Source: Bacteroides sp. (GTDB lineage Bacteria; Bacteroidota; Bacteroidia; Bacteroidales; Muribaculaceae). Taken from it: 64,000 bases of DNA. Made by a program: the position numbers and the translations under genes. Under the pieces are notes generated by a model. That model was not told the origin of the DNA. It saw only the letters and a program-made list of their open reading frames with translations, and made no database searches. The DNA is taken from contig JAAVCX010000031.1 of assembly GCA_014802105.1 (NCBI GenBank), positions 23,421 to 87,420 of the forward strand. The letters are read 5' to 3'. Below are positions 43,985-53,815 of this stretch, piece by piece (position 1 is the stretch's first letter; the number at the start of each line of letters is the position of its first letter).

Positions 43985-46089
43985 CAGCTACCCATGGTGC
44001 GGAGCAACTCCTCGTTATCGGAGGTACGCTCCATGCGGTCTTTGATAAACTCCATAGCTTCGATAGGATTGCGGTCGGCCAGGAAGCGGCGGAGTATCCA
44101 CATGCGGTTGAGAATCTCGTCGCGGAGCAACAGATCGTCGCGGCGGGTGCTGGAGGCCATGATGTCTACGGCCGGGAACACTCGCTTGTTGGAAAGTCGG
44201 CGGTCAAGCTGAAGTTCCATATTGCCTGTTCCCTTGAACTCCTCAAATATTACCTCGTCCATCTTTGAGCTGGTCTCGGTGAGGGCTGTCGCTATGATGG
44301 TGAGGGAGCCTCCGCCCTCGATATTGCGTGCAGCTCCAAAGAAACGTTTGGGTTTCTGAAGCGCATTGGCGTCGACACCTCCCGAGAGTATCTTGCCCGA
44401 AGCCGGCGCGCAGGTATTGTAGGCGCGGGCCAGTCGGGTGATGGAGTCGAGAAGTATCACTACGTCGTGGCCACACTCAACCATGCGTTTGGCCTTGTCG
44501 AGAACTATCTGGGCTATTCTCACATGATGGTCGGCAGGCTCGTCAAAGGTCGAGGCTATTACCTCGGCGTTGACGCTGCGGCTCATGTCGGTAACCTCCT
44601 CGGGTCGCTCGTCAATGAGGAGGATCATGATGTAGGTCTCGGGGTGATTCTCGGCGATAGCGTTGGCTATATCTTTGAGCAGAATTGTCTTACCGGTCTT
44701 GGGGGGTGCCACGATGAGACCGCGCTGACCTTTGCCGATGGGCGAGAACATGTCGACCACTCGGGTGGAAATGTTGGCTGAGCGGCCCCCGGTGAGATTG
44801 AATTTTTCTTCAGGGAAGAGAGGGGTGAGGTGTTCGAAAGCCACGCGATCACGTATATACTCGGGTGAACGTCCGTTGACACTGAGCACCTTGGTCATCG
44901 GGAAATATTTCTCATCGGCCTTGGGAGGACGGATGTTGCACTCAACCACATCGCCCGGGCGAAGAGCCCACTGCTTGATCTGTTGCTGGGTGACCAGTAC
45001 ATCGTCGGGCGATGAGAGGTAATTGAAGTCGCTCGAGCGCAGGAATCCATGGCCCTGAGGCTCTATCTCGAGCACTCCCGAGCTGACTATCATGTCATCG
45101 AAATTGTAGGGCGACTGATAGCGTGCGCGCTCCTCGGCTTCGGCGTTCTTATTGCGGTTTTTCTTGTTTTTCTTGCCCTGACCGGGAGGCAGGGGTGTGC
45201 CCGGTTCCGTGAGGGTGATGGGCATGGGAGCGGCGGCAAATTCTTTGGCTGCCTGCTCTTTCTCTTTAGCGGCAAGTTCTTTTTCTCTGGCCGAGCGAGG
45301 TGCGAAAGTCTTGCCTCCGGCACGAGGAAAGAATGAGCCGAATGAGGCATCTTTGTTGCCGAAAACTTTGGGGCCCTTACGCTCGGGGCGCGGTGAGGAG
45401 CTGTCCTCTGAGCCGGTGGCTTCGGGTATTGAGGCCTCGGCTGCCGGAAGGAGAGGCTGGTCGACTGATACAGAGGGGAGTTCCTGGCTGTCGGTGACCT
45501 TAATAGAGTCAGATGCACCGCCGGTCTCGGTAGAGTTTTCGATGGGGAGATCAGGAGTTTTAGCCAATAAGGCGGCTTCGCGGGCCAGTTTCTCCTGACG
45601 GGAGGGACGACCGCGTTTTTTGCGTGGGGCAGGGTTGATCTCGGTTTCGGGTTGATCGGCTGAGTCAGAAGCTACTGCCTGAGGTTGACGGGTGTCGACA
45701 TCGGCTGCAGGCTGATCATCGGCTGACTCCTGAGTCGGAGTGTTTTTGGGCTTGCGACCACGGCGTTTAGGCGCGGGTGCATCAGCCTGATTCTGGGCCG
45801 AAGATGGAGCCTGAGCGGAGGTTTCGGTCTCAGGATCAACCGTTTCTTTTTTATTTTTAGTATTGTTCTCGCCGTCGGCTTTCTTGGGCTTACGACCGCG
45901 CCGGCTTTTTTCTTGAGTGATTGTTCCGTTGAGGGTAGCAGAGGCAACTGCATCGTGGCCTTGCTTTTCAAGTATATTATAGACGACATCTTCACGATTG
46001 CTGAGGTCGACATTCTTTATGCCTGTCGACTGAGCGACCTCCTGAAGTTTCTGGTCGTCCATCTGACTAAGTTCATCGTAATTGTACAT
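43984..46089 (-). CDS. rho: Transcription termination factor Rho with long disordered insertion
   Basis: Rho is the hexameric RNA-dependent ATPase that ends transcription of untranslated RNA. This one has 701 residues against about 420 in E. coli. A Rho_N helical domain covers 1-45. Residues about 46-325 are low-complexity, rich in Pro, Ala, Glu, Lys and Ser, with three basic patches ([27 protein letters not shown]). The RNA-binding cold-shock-like domain (about 335-405, [18 protein letters not shown]) and the ATPase with Walker A APPKTGKT (461-468) follow. Such an insertion is normal for Bacteroidota; in B. thetaiotaomicron it is reported to drive phase separation. The leader is unusually long. 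Confidence 0.95.
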   Translation of the reverse strand: MYNYDELSQMDDQKLQEVAQSTGIKNVDLSNREDVVYNILEKQGHDAVASATLNGTITQEKSRRGRKPKKADGENNTKNKKETVDPETETSAQAPSSAQNQADAPAPKRRGRKPKNTPTQESADDQPAADVDTRQPQAVASDSADQPETEINPAPRKKRGRPSRQEKLAREAALLAKTPDLPIENSTETGGASDSIKVTDSQELPSVSVDQPLLPAAEASIPEATGSEDSSSPRPERKGPKVFGNKDASFGSFFPRAGGKTFAPRSAREKELAAKEKEQAAKEFAAAPMPITLTEPGTPLPPGQGKKNKKNRNKNAEAEERARYQSPYNFDDMIVSSGVLEIEPQGHGFLRSSDFNYLSSPDDVLVTQQQIKQWALRPGDVVECNIRPPKADEKYFPMTKVLSVNGRSPEYIRDRVAFEHLTPLFPEEKFNLTGGRSANISTRVVDMFSPIGKGQRGLIVAPPKTGKTILLKDIANAIAENHPETYIMILLIDERPEEVTDMSRSVNAEVIASTFDEPADHHVRIAQIVLDKAKRMVECGHDVVILLDSITRLARAYNTCAPASGKILSGGVDANALQKPKRFFGAARNIEGGGSLTIIATALTETSSKMDEVIFEEFKGTGNMELQLDRRLSNKRVFPAVDIMASSTRRDDLLLRDEILNRMWILRRFLADRNPIEAMEFIKDRMERTSDNEELLRTMGS

Positions 46090-46434
46090 AAACTTTATAT
46101 TGTATATCTATTTTAGGGGGGAGTGATGCCACTTTAAGTGGAGAGGGGAATGGGGAGAATTTCAGAAACAATTCCACAGAATTATTTCAGCAAGTCAAGT
46201 ATAGTTCAGGTGCTGACGGGGAGAGATATAGGCTGATCCGTGAGAAACTTGATTTACCCGTGAAGTCCGTGGCCCGGGAGTCGGAGAGAAACGACAACGG
46301 CCTTGGGTGGCACAGTGGAGGCTCGGATTTGACTAAGCCCGACACTTTGATGATGAAATAAATAAGAATAGTAGGGGAGGAGAATACACTCCGGCGGCTA
46401 TGGTATAAGCCTGACCGAGAGATCTTGATCACTG

Positions 46435-46466
46435 CAAAGGTACAATGATTTTTAATTTTAAACAAA
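46435..46466 (-). promoter_or_regulatory. Promoter of rho-ygbA, with long leader
   Basis: On the minus strand TTTG (46463-46466) is followed after 20 nt by TACCTTTG (46435-46442). The predicted start lies about 340 nt before the rho ATG. The leader contains a small palindrome CCACTTTAAGTGG at 46129-46141 and no convincing gene. Confidence 0.6.
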
Positions 46467-46555
46467 CATTTTACGATAAAAGTTCAGGAGTGTTGTTAAT
46501 GAAAAGTAGGTATGACCGGGCTGAAGAGCCGGTTGTAAATTACTCAAAACAGGGT

Positions 46556-46587
46556 ATTGTTCCACCTCAGGCGTCTCGGTAATTTTG
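46556..46587 (+). promoter_or_regulatory. Promoter of the seven-gene TonB/ABC operon
   Basis: ATTG (46556-46559) is followed after 20 nt by TAATTTTG (46580-46587), 36 nt before the start codon. With the divergent rho promoter it explains the 534-nt gap. Confidence 0.55.
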
Positions 46588-46623
46588 CAGTCGTAATGTC
46601 AGGCGGATAGCTTCGTCACAATT

Positions 46624-49377
46624 ATGAACCGATCAATACCACTAATCACTCTCTTGTTTCTCCTGATAAGCTGTATCTCTTTCAGAGGTGTGGCCGGAGA
46701 GATCGTCTTTTCGGTAATGGATGCCGAGAGTGGTGAGCCTCTTGAATTTGCCGCCGTGGCTTTGACTCCGGCCGGAGGGGGCAGCGTGATAGGCGGTAAT
46801 ACCGATAGGGACGGCAATGTGACGATCGACCTGCCCGACGGGAATTGGCAGCTTGAAGTGGGGCTGATAGGTTACCGGCCTCTGAGGCAGATATTAAGGA
46901 GTGGAGCGCAGAACCGTCTGACTCTCAAGCTTGTCCCGGCCGAGTCGCTTGCCGAGGTTGTGGTCACTGCCCGGGAGTCGCGACGCTCGACCGGAGCCTC
47001 TCTCATTGACACAACCGCTATGCGTCATCTCCAGCCTTCGAGTTTCAGTGATCTGATGGAACTTCTGCCCGGCCATGTGTCTCACGACCCTGACATGGGC
47101 AGCGTCAACCAGATAGCACTCAGGCAGGCAGCCAATATCACCGCGACCGATGATTATGCCACGGTTTCGCTCGGCACTTCTTTTGTAATAGACGGAGTGC
47201 CTGTCAATACCGGCTCTCAGATGGTCACCACCCCTGATGCTTCCCAGACAGGACGTGTGAGTGTGGGCAAAGGTGTCGATATGAGGTCGTTGTCTACCGA
47301 CGATATAGAGAGTGTCGAGATCGTCAGAGGTATTCCGTCAGCCGAATATGGAGAGCTGACCTCGGGCCTGGTGAATATAAAGCGTAAGAGCGGTGTCTCG
47401 AGACTCGAAGCCCGTTTTAAAGCCGATACTCAGAGTCAGCTTTTCTATATAGGAAAAGGTTTGAGACTTGATGAATCCTGGAACGTAAATGTCGGTGCCG
47501 ACTATCTTGATGCCAAGATCGATCCGCGCAACAACCGCGAGAATTATAAGCGTGTCACAGCGTCAGTGCGTAGCGACAAGCGTTGGAATAATACAGTCTT
47601 TAATCTTAACTGGAACTCGTCTATCTCGTATACGGGTACATTTGAGCGCGACAGGAATGACCCTGATCTTACAGTCAACAATACTATTGATGATTATCTC
47701 TCAGACAATCATACTTTCAGATTTAACAATACTTTGAGCTTCACTCCCGTAGTCAAGGGACTCCTGCGAGAGCTCGGACTCACCGCAGGAGTCAGCTACG
47801 GCGACGAACATCTCCATCAGAAGAAACATGTGGCCTCGTCACGAGTCATGCCGATGCCTGTGTCAACCGTCGCCGGCAGTAACTATGTTGGTTATCTTCC
47901 GCTGCTTTATCTCGCTGACTATGATGTCTATGGAAAGCCTTTCACAGCATATACCCGGCTCTCGACAGCTCTCAGATTTACGGTAGGATCGATGGCCGAC
48001 GAGCTGCGGGCCGGAGTGGAATGGAATATGAGTAAGAATTATGGCGCAGGTGCTGTCTATGATCTTATGCGCCCGCTTACGGCAGGCAACAATTCCCGTC
48101 CTCGCGCTTACAGTGAAATTCCATCCATGCATCAGTTGTCGTCTTATATAGAAAACCGTCTTACTATCCGCGGCGGCCGCCACACTCTGACGCTCAACAC
48201 CGGTCTGCGCCACACTCAACTGCTTCATATCGACCGGCGTTACAGTCTCCACGGCAAGCCTTATCTCGATCCCCGCGTGACAGCCACCTGGCAGCTCCCG
48301 GCCTTATATTGTGGTGTTCACCCCATACAGCTTGAATTTACAGCCGGAACAGGTCTTCACACCAAAATGCCTGTCGCAGCCTATCTCTATCCCGACAAGG
48401 TCTACTCGGACTTCGAACAGCTCAATTACTATCATAACGAGGAGGCCTATCGTGTGATGAACGTGATGACATACGTTGACGATATGACCAATTATCAGAT
48501 AAAGGCCGCGCGCAATTTCAAATGGGAGGTCAGAGCCGATCTGTCCTGGCGGGGCAACCGACTATCGGTCACTTATTTCAAGGAGGATATGAAAGATGGG
48601 TTCCGCCACTCGGGGGTAGTCAAAAGATATACCTATAATAATTATGATGCCTCGGGCTTTGATCCTTATGCTCTCGACAGAGCCCCTGTCATCGAGGAAC
48701 TGCCCTATACCACCCGTGTCTATCAGGGTGTCAGGTCAACTATCACAAACGGAAGCCGCACACGTAAAGAGGGTATCGAATATACTTTCCAGTCGGCCCG
48801 TCTCAAGTCGCTCAAGACCAGAGTTACTGTCAACGGTGCTTATTTCCGTACAATCAACTGCAGTAGTCAGCCCCTATGGTACAAACCTTCGATAATCATA
48901 AGCAACAGTGAGTTGCAGTATGTGGGGCTCTATGATGATGTTGACGGCAGCGTCTACCGTAGTCTTAATACCAACGTGATGTTTGATACTGACCTGCCAA
49001 CACTCGGACTGAATTTTTCGCTCTCGGTGCAGAACCAATGGTTCACCTCCCGTCAGACCCTGCGGCGCGACGGAGTGCCGGTCGGCTATCTCGATCCCGA
49101 TGGCGTGATGCACGATTACACTGCCGACGATATGTCAGATCCCTATCTGAGTCAACTCCTGAGACGATTTACCGACTCCTCATTCGACCGGCTCACTGTG
49201 CCTTCAGCGACCTCGTTTAATATCAAGGCTACAAAGACTTTCTGGAATAAACGCGTTGGGCTCGCCCTATATGTCAACCGTCTGCTCACCATCGAGCCCG
49301 ATTATCAGCGCTACGGCATGACTATCCGACGTTATTCGTCGCCTTATTTCGGCATGGAACTCAATCTGCGTCTTTAA
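46624..49377 (+). CDS. TonB-dependent outer-membrane receptor
   Basis: This 917-residue protein has a signal peptide (LITLLFLLISCISFRGVAG), a carboxypeptidase-regulatory-like domain (about 26-100), a plug (LMELLPGHVSHDPDMGSVNQ; GIPSAEYGELTSGLVNIKRK) and a barrel ending NLRL. It lacks the SusC hallmark motif and a SusD neighbour, so it belongs with receptors for small ligands such as chelates, cofactors or peptides rather than glycans. It heads a tight same-strand run of seven genes that also encodes a DUF4876 lipoprotein, a DUF6850 barrel and an ABC transporter. The ligand is unknown. Confidence 0.9.
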   Translation: MNRSIPLITLLFLLISCISFRGVAGEIVFSVMDAESGEPLEFAAVALTPAGGGSVIGGNTDRDGNVTIDLPDGNWQLEVGLIGYRPLRQILRSGAQNRLTLKLVPAESLAEVVVTARESRRSTGASLIDTTAMRHLQPSSFSDLMELLPGHVSHDPDMGSVNQIALRQAANITATDDYATVSLGTSFVIDGVPVNTGSQMVTTPDASQTGRVSVGKGVDMRSLSTDDIESVEIVRGIPSAEYGELTSGLVNIKRKSGVSRLEARFKADTQSQLFYIGKGLRLDESWNVNVGADYLDAKIDPRNNRENYKRVTASVRSDKRWNNTVFNLNWNSSISYTGTFERDRNDPDLTVNNTIDDYLSDNHTFRFNNTLSFTPVVKGLLRELGLTAGVSYGDEHLHQKKHVASSRVMPMPVSTVAGSNYVGYLPLLYLADYDVYGKPFTAYTRLSTALRFTVGSMADELRAGVEWNMSKNYGAGAVYDLMRPLTAGNNSRPRAYSEIPSMHQLSSYIENRLTIRGGRHTLTLNTGLRHTQLLHIDRRYSLHGKPYLDPRVTATWQLPALYCGVHPIQLEFTAGTGLHTKMPVAAYLYPDKVYSDFEQLNYYHNEEAYRVMNVMTYVDDMTNYQIKAARNFKWEVRADLSWRGNRLSVTYFKEDMKDGFRHSGVVKRYTYNNYDASGFDPYALDRAPVIEELPYTTRVYQGVRSTITNGSRTRKEGIEYTFQSARLKSLKTRVTVNGAYFRTINCSSQPLWYKPSIIISNSELQYVGLYDDVDGSVYRSLNTNVMFDTDLPTLGLNFSLSVQNQWFTSRQTLRRDGVPVGYLDPDGVMHDYTADDMSDPYLSQLLRRFTDSSFDRLTVPSATSFNIKATKTFWNKRVGLALYVNRLLTIEPDYQRYGMTIRRYSSPYFGMELNLRL

Positions 49378-49411
49378 TATAGCTTTTTAAAACTCTAAAA
49401 TATTTATAACC

Positions 49412-50650
49412 ATGACACACTTTACACGTATCGGAAGATTATTCTTTAATGCTCTTGTCGCCGGAGTGATCTCAGCCGGATTTGTCAGCTGTTCTGACGA
49501 TGACAGTCCCGCACCGAGGTATCCTCTCGCTATATCCGACACCATGCCCGAGGGTGTACCTTCGACCGCAGCAGTGACTTCAGGTTCCCTGGTGCTCACC
49601 GAGCTCAATACCCGTGTTGTCTCCGAGATCCAACTGCCTATGCCCGAAGGGACCGCTATTCCCGCAGGTACCTATAATGTCGAGGGTAATATGACCGTGA
49701 AATATCCGTCGGATGGCGCTCAGATAGAACGTTCACTCAGGGCCGTGGCATCGCAGGTGGTGATCAGCTCTACAGCTCAGTCGCTGTCGCTCAACTGGTT
49801 CTACTATAATCCCGAGAATACTCTGGTGTTCGGCGAGATTTATGTGACCGGTTCGCTCAACGCCAAGGGAACAGGTGGTCTCTATGATTCTTATTTCACC
49901 ATCTATAACAATACCGACGAGGTGATCTATGCCGATGGTCTCGCCATCGTGGAGGGTAAACTGCTCAATTCTTCTACCGATCAGATACTCACTCCGGCTA
50001 ATGATCCTGAAGCTCATTTCACCGTCCAGACTGTCTACGTGATACCCGGTTCAGGCAATGATGTGCCTGTGTTGCCTGGCGAATCGATCAAGATTGCCGA
50101 TCAGGCCATCGACTGGAGCACTCAGGTGGCAGGCGCTCTCGACCACACTGATGCCGACTTCGAGTGGTATGACAATTCATCGTCGGCCTCGGTGAAGGAT
50201 ACCGACAATCCTATGGTGACCAATCTTGACAAGTGGTACAGCTACTCTCCCACTATCTGGATCCCCAACAATCAGTGTCTCAAATCTTACGCACTCGTGC
50301 GTTTCCCCGAGGGCACTACTGTCGAGAGCTATCTCGCAAACTATGACGGCACCTACAAGTATATCAATACCGTCACAGGTACCGAGATGAACGGTACTAA
50401 ATGCTATCTCATCGAAAACGACTGGATACTCGACGGTGTAAATCTCTGTAACGACGAGCAGTGGGTCAAGGGTACGCTCGCAACATCAGTCGATATGAGC
50501 TATGCGTCGATCTCGACCAAGAAGAGCGATGTCAACCGCTTCGGTAAGAAATTCGCACGAAAGGTCTCTGGCGTATCTCCCGAAGGTCATGTAGTGCTCA
50601 AAGATACCAATGACTCGGCTGCCGATTTTGAGGTAGTCAATGCCCGATAA
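49412..50650 (+). CDS. DUF4876 lipoprotein
   Basis: The 412-residue lipoprotein (lipobox ending Cys27, GFVSC, followed by acidic SDDDSP) belongs to the Bacteroidota family DUF4876. The acidic residues after the cysteine are like those that direct lipoproteins to the cell surface, so it may be a ligand-capturing partner of the receptor 34 nt upstream. The chain is predicted mostly beta, with an internal segment VLTELNTRVVSEIQLPMPEG and a lamin-tail-like middle (YDSYFTIYNNTDEVIYADGL). It has no known function. It overlaps the next reading frame by 11 nt if the first possible start there is used. Confidence 0.82.
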   Translation: MTHFTRIGRLFFNALVAGVISAGFVSCSDDDSPAPRYPLAISDTMPEGVPSTAAVTSGSLVLTELNTRVVSEIQLPMPEGTAIPAGTYNVEGNMTVKYPSDGAQIERSLRAVASQVVISSTAQSLSLNWFYYNPENTLVFGEIYVTGSLNAKGTGGLYDSYFTIYNNTDEVIYADGLAIVEGKLLNSSTDQILTPANDPEAHFTVQTVYVIPGSGNDVPVLPGESIKIADQAIDWSTQVAGALDHTDADFEWYDNSSSASVKDTDNPMVTNLDKWYSYSPTIWIPNNQCLKSYALVRFPEGTTVESYLANYDGTYKYINTVTGTEMNGTKCYLIENDWILDGVNLCNDEQWVKGTLATSVDMSYASISTKKSDVNRFGKKFARKVSGVSPEGHVVLKDTNDSAADFEVVNAR

Positions 50651-50678
50651 GACGGCCGCGTCAGGAGTACCTGCCAAG

Positions 50679-52223
50679 ATGAAATTCAGCCTAAACATAC
50701 TCATAGTGACGATTGCGTCAGTGGCCTGCTCGTTGCAGGCCACGGCTCAGTCGACTCTGCTCATTACCGAGCGTGACGCCGTGATGCCCGGGAGACTGAT
50801 CTATGATGCCGTCTGCCGGTCAAACGCGGCCGCAATGGTGTATCGCGACTCGGTCAGCCGTTCGTCGATGGGTCTATCGTTTCTCTATGATACCCAGTCG
50901 AGACCTGTTCTCGTACAGAATGGTGACGGATACCGTGACTTTATGGTCAGGGCCGACTCCTATACTCGTCTGGGAGACAAATCGGTCGTATGGGGCGATG
51001 CTTCTTTTACCACCGGTAAGATGCGCAATGTCAGGTGGGCCGATTGCATTGACTATGAACGTCTGGCTCCTTATGTGCTGGGCGACCCGGCCGGAGGGGA
51101 TCTGAGTACGCGCGAGTATGACTTCTCGGGCGGATATGCTACTCATCTCGGCCGATGGTCGGTAGGTGTATTCGGAAGTTATAGGGCCGAAATCGCTTCA
51201 CGAAACCGGGATCCACGCCTGCGTGCGATTGTCTCAGATCTTAATATCGAGATAGGTCTGACGCGACGTGTTTCCGACAGTTACGTGGTAGGAGCTAAGG
51301 CTGCTCTCGAGATATATCGGCAGAACTGCGATCTGGATTTCTACAACCCGCTCAATGATATAAACACCTATCCGCTCACAGGTCTCGGCACATATTACAA
51401 CCGTTTCTCCGGAAACTCCAATGAGGCAGCCGGCTATCAGGCCGATGGCGGCAGAGTAGGGGTTCAGTTGCTTTCAAGAGAGCTGAAAGGTTTCAATTGC
51501 TATCTCGTTTATGGCCGGGAGCGTGTTCAGCAACGACTTCGCGACTATAATAACCTCACTCTTGCCTATCTGACTCATTCGTCGCTCGGAGCGTTGGTGT
51601 CTTATCGCTTTCAGATCAATAAGTCGCTTAGAGTCGCTCCGGTGGTAAGCATGGACTATGACGATCGCCGAGGCACAGAAAACCTTTTCGGCACGGCTAT
51701 CGGCTCGGGCTATGAAGTGATAGGTGAGCGCGACAATTACCGTCTGACACGTTACAGGTTGTCGGTCGGTGTCCCGGTTGAGTTTACCCACGGTAATTCA
51801 TGTCTGAGCGTTGCGCCGGCGGTGACAGGTACCGGGGTGGAATGTAAGGTGATAGATGTTGACCGCAGGGTCTGTGTCAGAGGTCTCGCTCCGGGACTTA
51901 GTGCCGGCTATTCGGGGCTGATGTCCGGGTCGGTGCTTCTCAAAGCCGGTTTATCAGCTGACTATTCCATGAACCGGGCTCCTGAATCGCGCAATAATCT
52001 TTTGACACAACTGTCGGCCATCGACGACAAAGATCTGGCGGCGAGTGTGGCCGACAATTATGAGATGCTTAAGGCCGATTGTCTGAGACTCGGTGCAGAG
52101 ATCGGAGTGGGCAAGATGATCTCACAGGTGCTCTATTCTATCAATATCAATTATCGGTATCGCCGTTATGAGTCACCGGCCGATTGCCATCGCCTGGATG
52201 TGACACTTAGCGCTACCTTCTGA
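50679..52223 (+). CDS. DUF6850 outer-membrane beta-barrel protein
   Basis: The 514-residue protein is assigned to the DUF6850 barrel family by its pairing with DUF4876 and its sequence style: alternating polar and aromatic strands such as DFSGGYATHLGRWSVGVFGS and a final VTLSATF. I chose the ATG at 50679, since a signal peptide starts exactly there (MKFSLNILIVTIASVACS, cleavage near QATAQS); the ATG at 50640 would lie inside the previous gene. It probably forms a second outer-membrane channel or accessory barrel of the system. Confidence 0.75.
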   Translation: MKFSLNILIVTIASVACSLQATAQSTLLITERDAVMPGRLIYDAVCRSNAAAMVYRDSVSRSSMGLSFLYDTQSRPVLVQNGDGYRDFMVRADSYTRLGDKSVVWGDASFTTGKMRNVRWADCIDYERLAPYVLGDPAGGDLSTREYDFSGGYATHLGRWSVGVFGSYRAEIASRNRDPRLRAIVSDLNIEIGLTRRVSDSYVVGAKAALEIYRQNCDLDFYNPLNDINTYPLTGLGTYYNRFSGNSNEAAGYQADGGRVGVQLLSRELKGFNCYLVYGRERVQQRLRDYNNLTLAYLTHSSLGALVSYRFQINKSLRVAPVVSMDYDDRRGTENLFGTAIGSGYEVIGERDNYRLTRYRLSVGVPVEFTHGNSCLSVAPAVTGTGVECKVIDVDRRVCVRGLAPGLSAGYSGLMSGSVLLKAGLSADYSMNRAPESRNNLLTQLSAIDDKDLAASVADNYEMLKADCLRLGAEIGVGKMISQVLYSININYRYRRYESPADCHRLDVTLSATF

Positions 52224-52232
52224 AACACAATT

Positions 52233-53135
52233 ATGAATAAGACTTTAAATGATCAGCCGGTCATTTCCGTCAAGGGTCTGACCCAGCAATACGGCAACGG
52301 TCGTGTGATCTACAGCGACCTCAGTTTTGAGGTCCCCAGGGGTCGTATACTGGGACTGCTCGGCAAGAACGGTACCGGCAAGACTACTACCATCAATATA
52401 CTTATGGGCTATCTGAAGCCCCGACAGGGTGAGTGTAGGATATTCGGAGAATCCATCACCGAGCTCTCGCCGGCGACGCGTGCGCGCATAGCTCTGCTCA
52501 TAGAGGGACATGTGCAGTATTCCTTCATGACTATTGCCCAGATAGAGAAATTCTATTCGCGTTTCTATCCGCGCTGGAATCGCGACGCCTACTATGAACT
52601 GATGAAGAAGCTCAAGGTCTCTCCTTCCCAGGCGATATCCTCCATGTCGTGTGGCCAACGCTCGCAGGTGGCTCTCGGCCTGATCCTCGCACAGAATGCC
52701 GATCTGCTGGTGCTCGATGATTTTTCTCTCGGTCTCGATCCCGGCTACCGACGTCTTTTTGTCGATTATCTGCGTGAATATGCCAAGGCTGAGGATAAGA
52801 CGGTGTTCATGACATCTCATATCATTCAGGATCTCGAGCGTCTCATAGACGACTGTATCATACTTGACTACGGGAGGATACTCACTCAGATGCCTGTCGA
52901 TGACCTGCTCAGGGATTTCCGCCGTTACACTTTCAGAACCGACTCTCCCACACTTCCGGCCGACGTGGATCTGATCAATCCCGGACGTATACGCAACGAG
53001 GTGGAGGTCTACTCTTTCAAGGATGCCGATTATGTCAGAAATCTGCTTGACAGAGGGAATGTCGACTATTCAGATTTCAGCCTCACTCCTATGTCGCTCG
53101 AGGATGCTTTCATCGGTCTCACAGGTAAATATTGA
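52233..53135 (+). CDS. ABC transporter ATPase with altered signature and Walker B
   Basis: This 300-residue ABC ATPase powers the permease encoded next. Walker A is canonical (GKNGTGKT, 44-51). The signature is MSCGQRSQ instead of LSGGQ, and Walker B reads LLVLDDFSLGLDP (158-170), with Asp163 where the catalytic Glu normally stands and Phe in place of Pro. The H-loop His196 (MTSHIIQD) is intact. The block FYSRFYPRWNRDAYYELMKK is like that of YtrB-type exporters. A C-terminal domain of about 90 residues follows. It begins 9 nt after the barrel gene. Confidence 0.9.
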   Translation: MNKTLNDQPVISVKGLTQQYGNGRVIYSDLSFEVPRGRILGLLGKNGTGKTTTINILMGYLKPRQGECRIFGESITELSPATRARIALLIEGHVQYSFMTIAQIEKFYSRFYPRWNRDAYYELMKKLKVSPSQAISSMSCGQRSQVALGLILAQNADLLVLDDFSLGLDPGYRRLFVDYLREYAKAEDKTVFMTSHIIQDLERLIDDCIILDYGRILTQMPVDDLLRDFRRYTFRTDSPTLPADVDLINPGRIRNEVEVYSFKDADYVRNLLDRGNVDYSDFSLTPMSLEDAFIGLTGKY

Positions 53136-53142
53136 TTGATCC

Positions 53143-53814
53143 ATGGAAAAAGCTTTATTATATAAGGAATGGCTCAAGACACGCCGTGTGTTCTGGGTGG
53201 CTCTGGCTGTCGCGATGGCTCTGAGCATTTATGCGGTGATTATGATCAACCGTCTAGTAAGTCTTAAGGGGGTTGAGCATCTGTGGCTCATCATGTTGCT
53301 TAAGGATAATACATTCATCGATATTATCAAGTATTCGCCGGCGGCTGTCGGTATAGCTATCGGTTTGTCTCAGATGGTGCCCGAGATGATCGGCAAGCGA
53401 TTGAAGCTGACGCTTCACCTGCCTTATCCTCAGCGCCGTCTGGTCATGATAATGCTTGCGACCGGCTTGGCTGAACTCTGTGTGATATTCGTGTTGCAGG
53501 CTGCCGTGATAGTCCTGAGATACTGGTCTCTGCTACCGGCTGAACTGGTGGGCAGGGTTATGCTGACGGGTTTGCCCTGGTATTTTGCCGGTTTCACCGC
53601 CTACCTGTTTGTCACGGCTATCTGTCTTGAGGGTACTCGGATTATGCGCGTGATACTCGGGCTTCTGGGCGTGGCTACGCTCATGATATATTTTCTGCAG
53701 GGTGCTCCCGAGGCTTATAACGGTATGACCGTTCTGTCAGTGGTGTTCATTTGCCTGCTTGTTATTCTGTCGTTTGGTTCGGTAATACGGTTTAAGGAGG
53801 GCCGTCAGGATTAA
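53143..53814 (+). CDS. ABC transporter permease, six-helix ABC-2 type
   Basis: The 223-residue protein has about six hydrophobic helices (for example VFWVALAVAMALSIYAVIMI, LVMIMLATGLAELCVIFVLQ, VLSVVFICLLVILSFGSVI) and a short N-terminal cytoplasmic helix LLYKEWLKTRR, which is typical for ABC-2 exporters. It is 7 nt after the ATPase and 1 nt before the DUF4857 gene, so it is surely part of the same complex. Direction of transport cannot be read from sequence, though ABC-2 types generally export. Confidence 0.82.
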   Translation: MEKALLYKEWLKTRRVFWVALAVAMALSIYAVIMINRLVSLKGVEHLWLIMLLKDNTFIDIIKYSPAAVGIAIGLSQMVPEMIGKRLKLTLHLPYPQRRLVMIMLATGLAELCVIFVLQAAVIVLRYWSLLPAELVGRVMLTGLPWYFAGFTAYLFVTAICLEGTRIMRVILGLLGVATLMIYFLQGAPEAYNGMTVLSVVFICLLVILSFGSVIRFKEGRQD

Positions 53815-53815
53815 G

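Noticed and set aside
46187..46465. 92-codon frame in the rho leader
   Set aside because: Its start overlaps the predicted rho promoter, so it would not be transcribed whole; composition is not protein-like.
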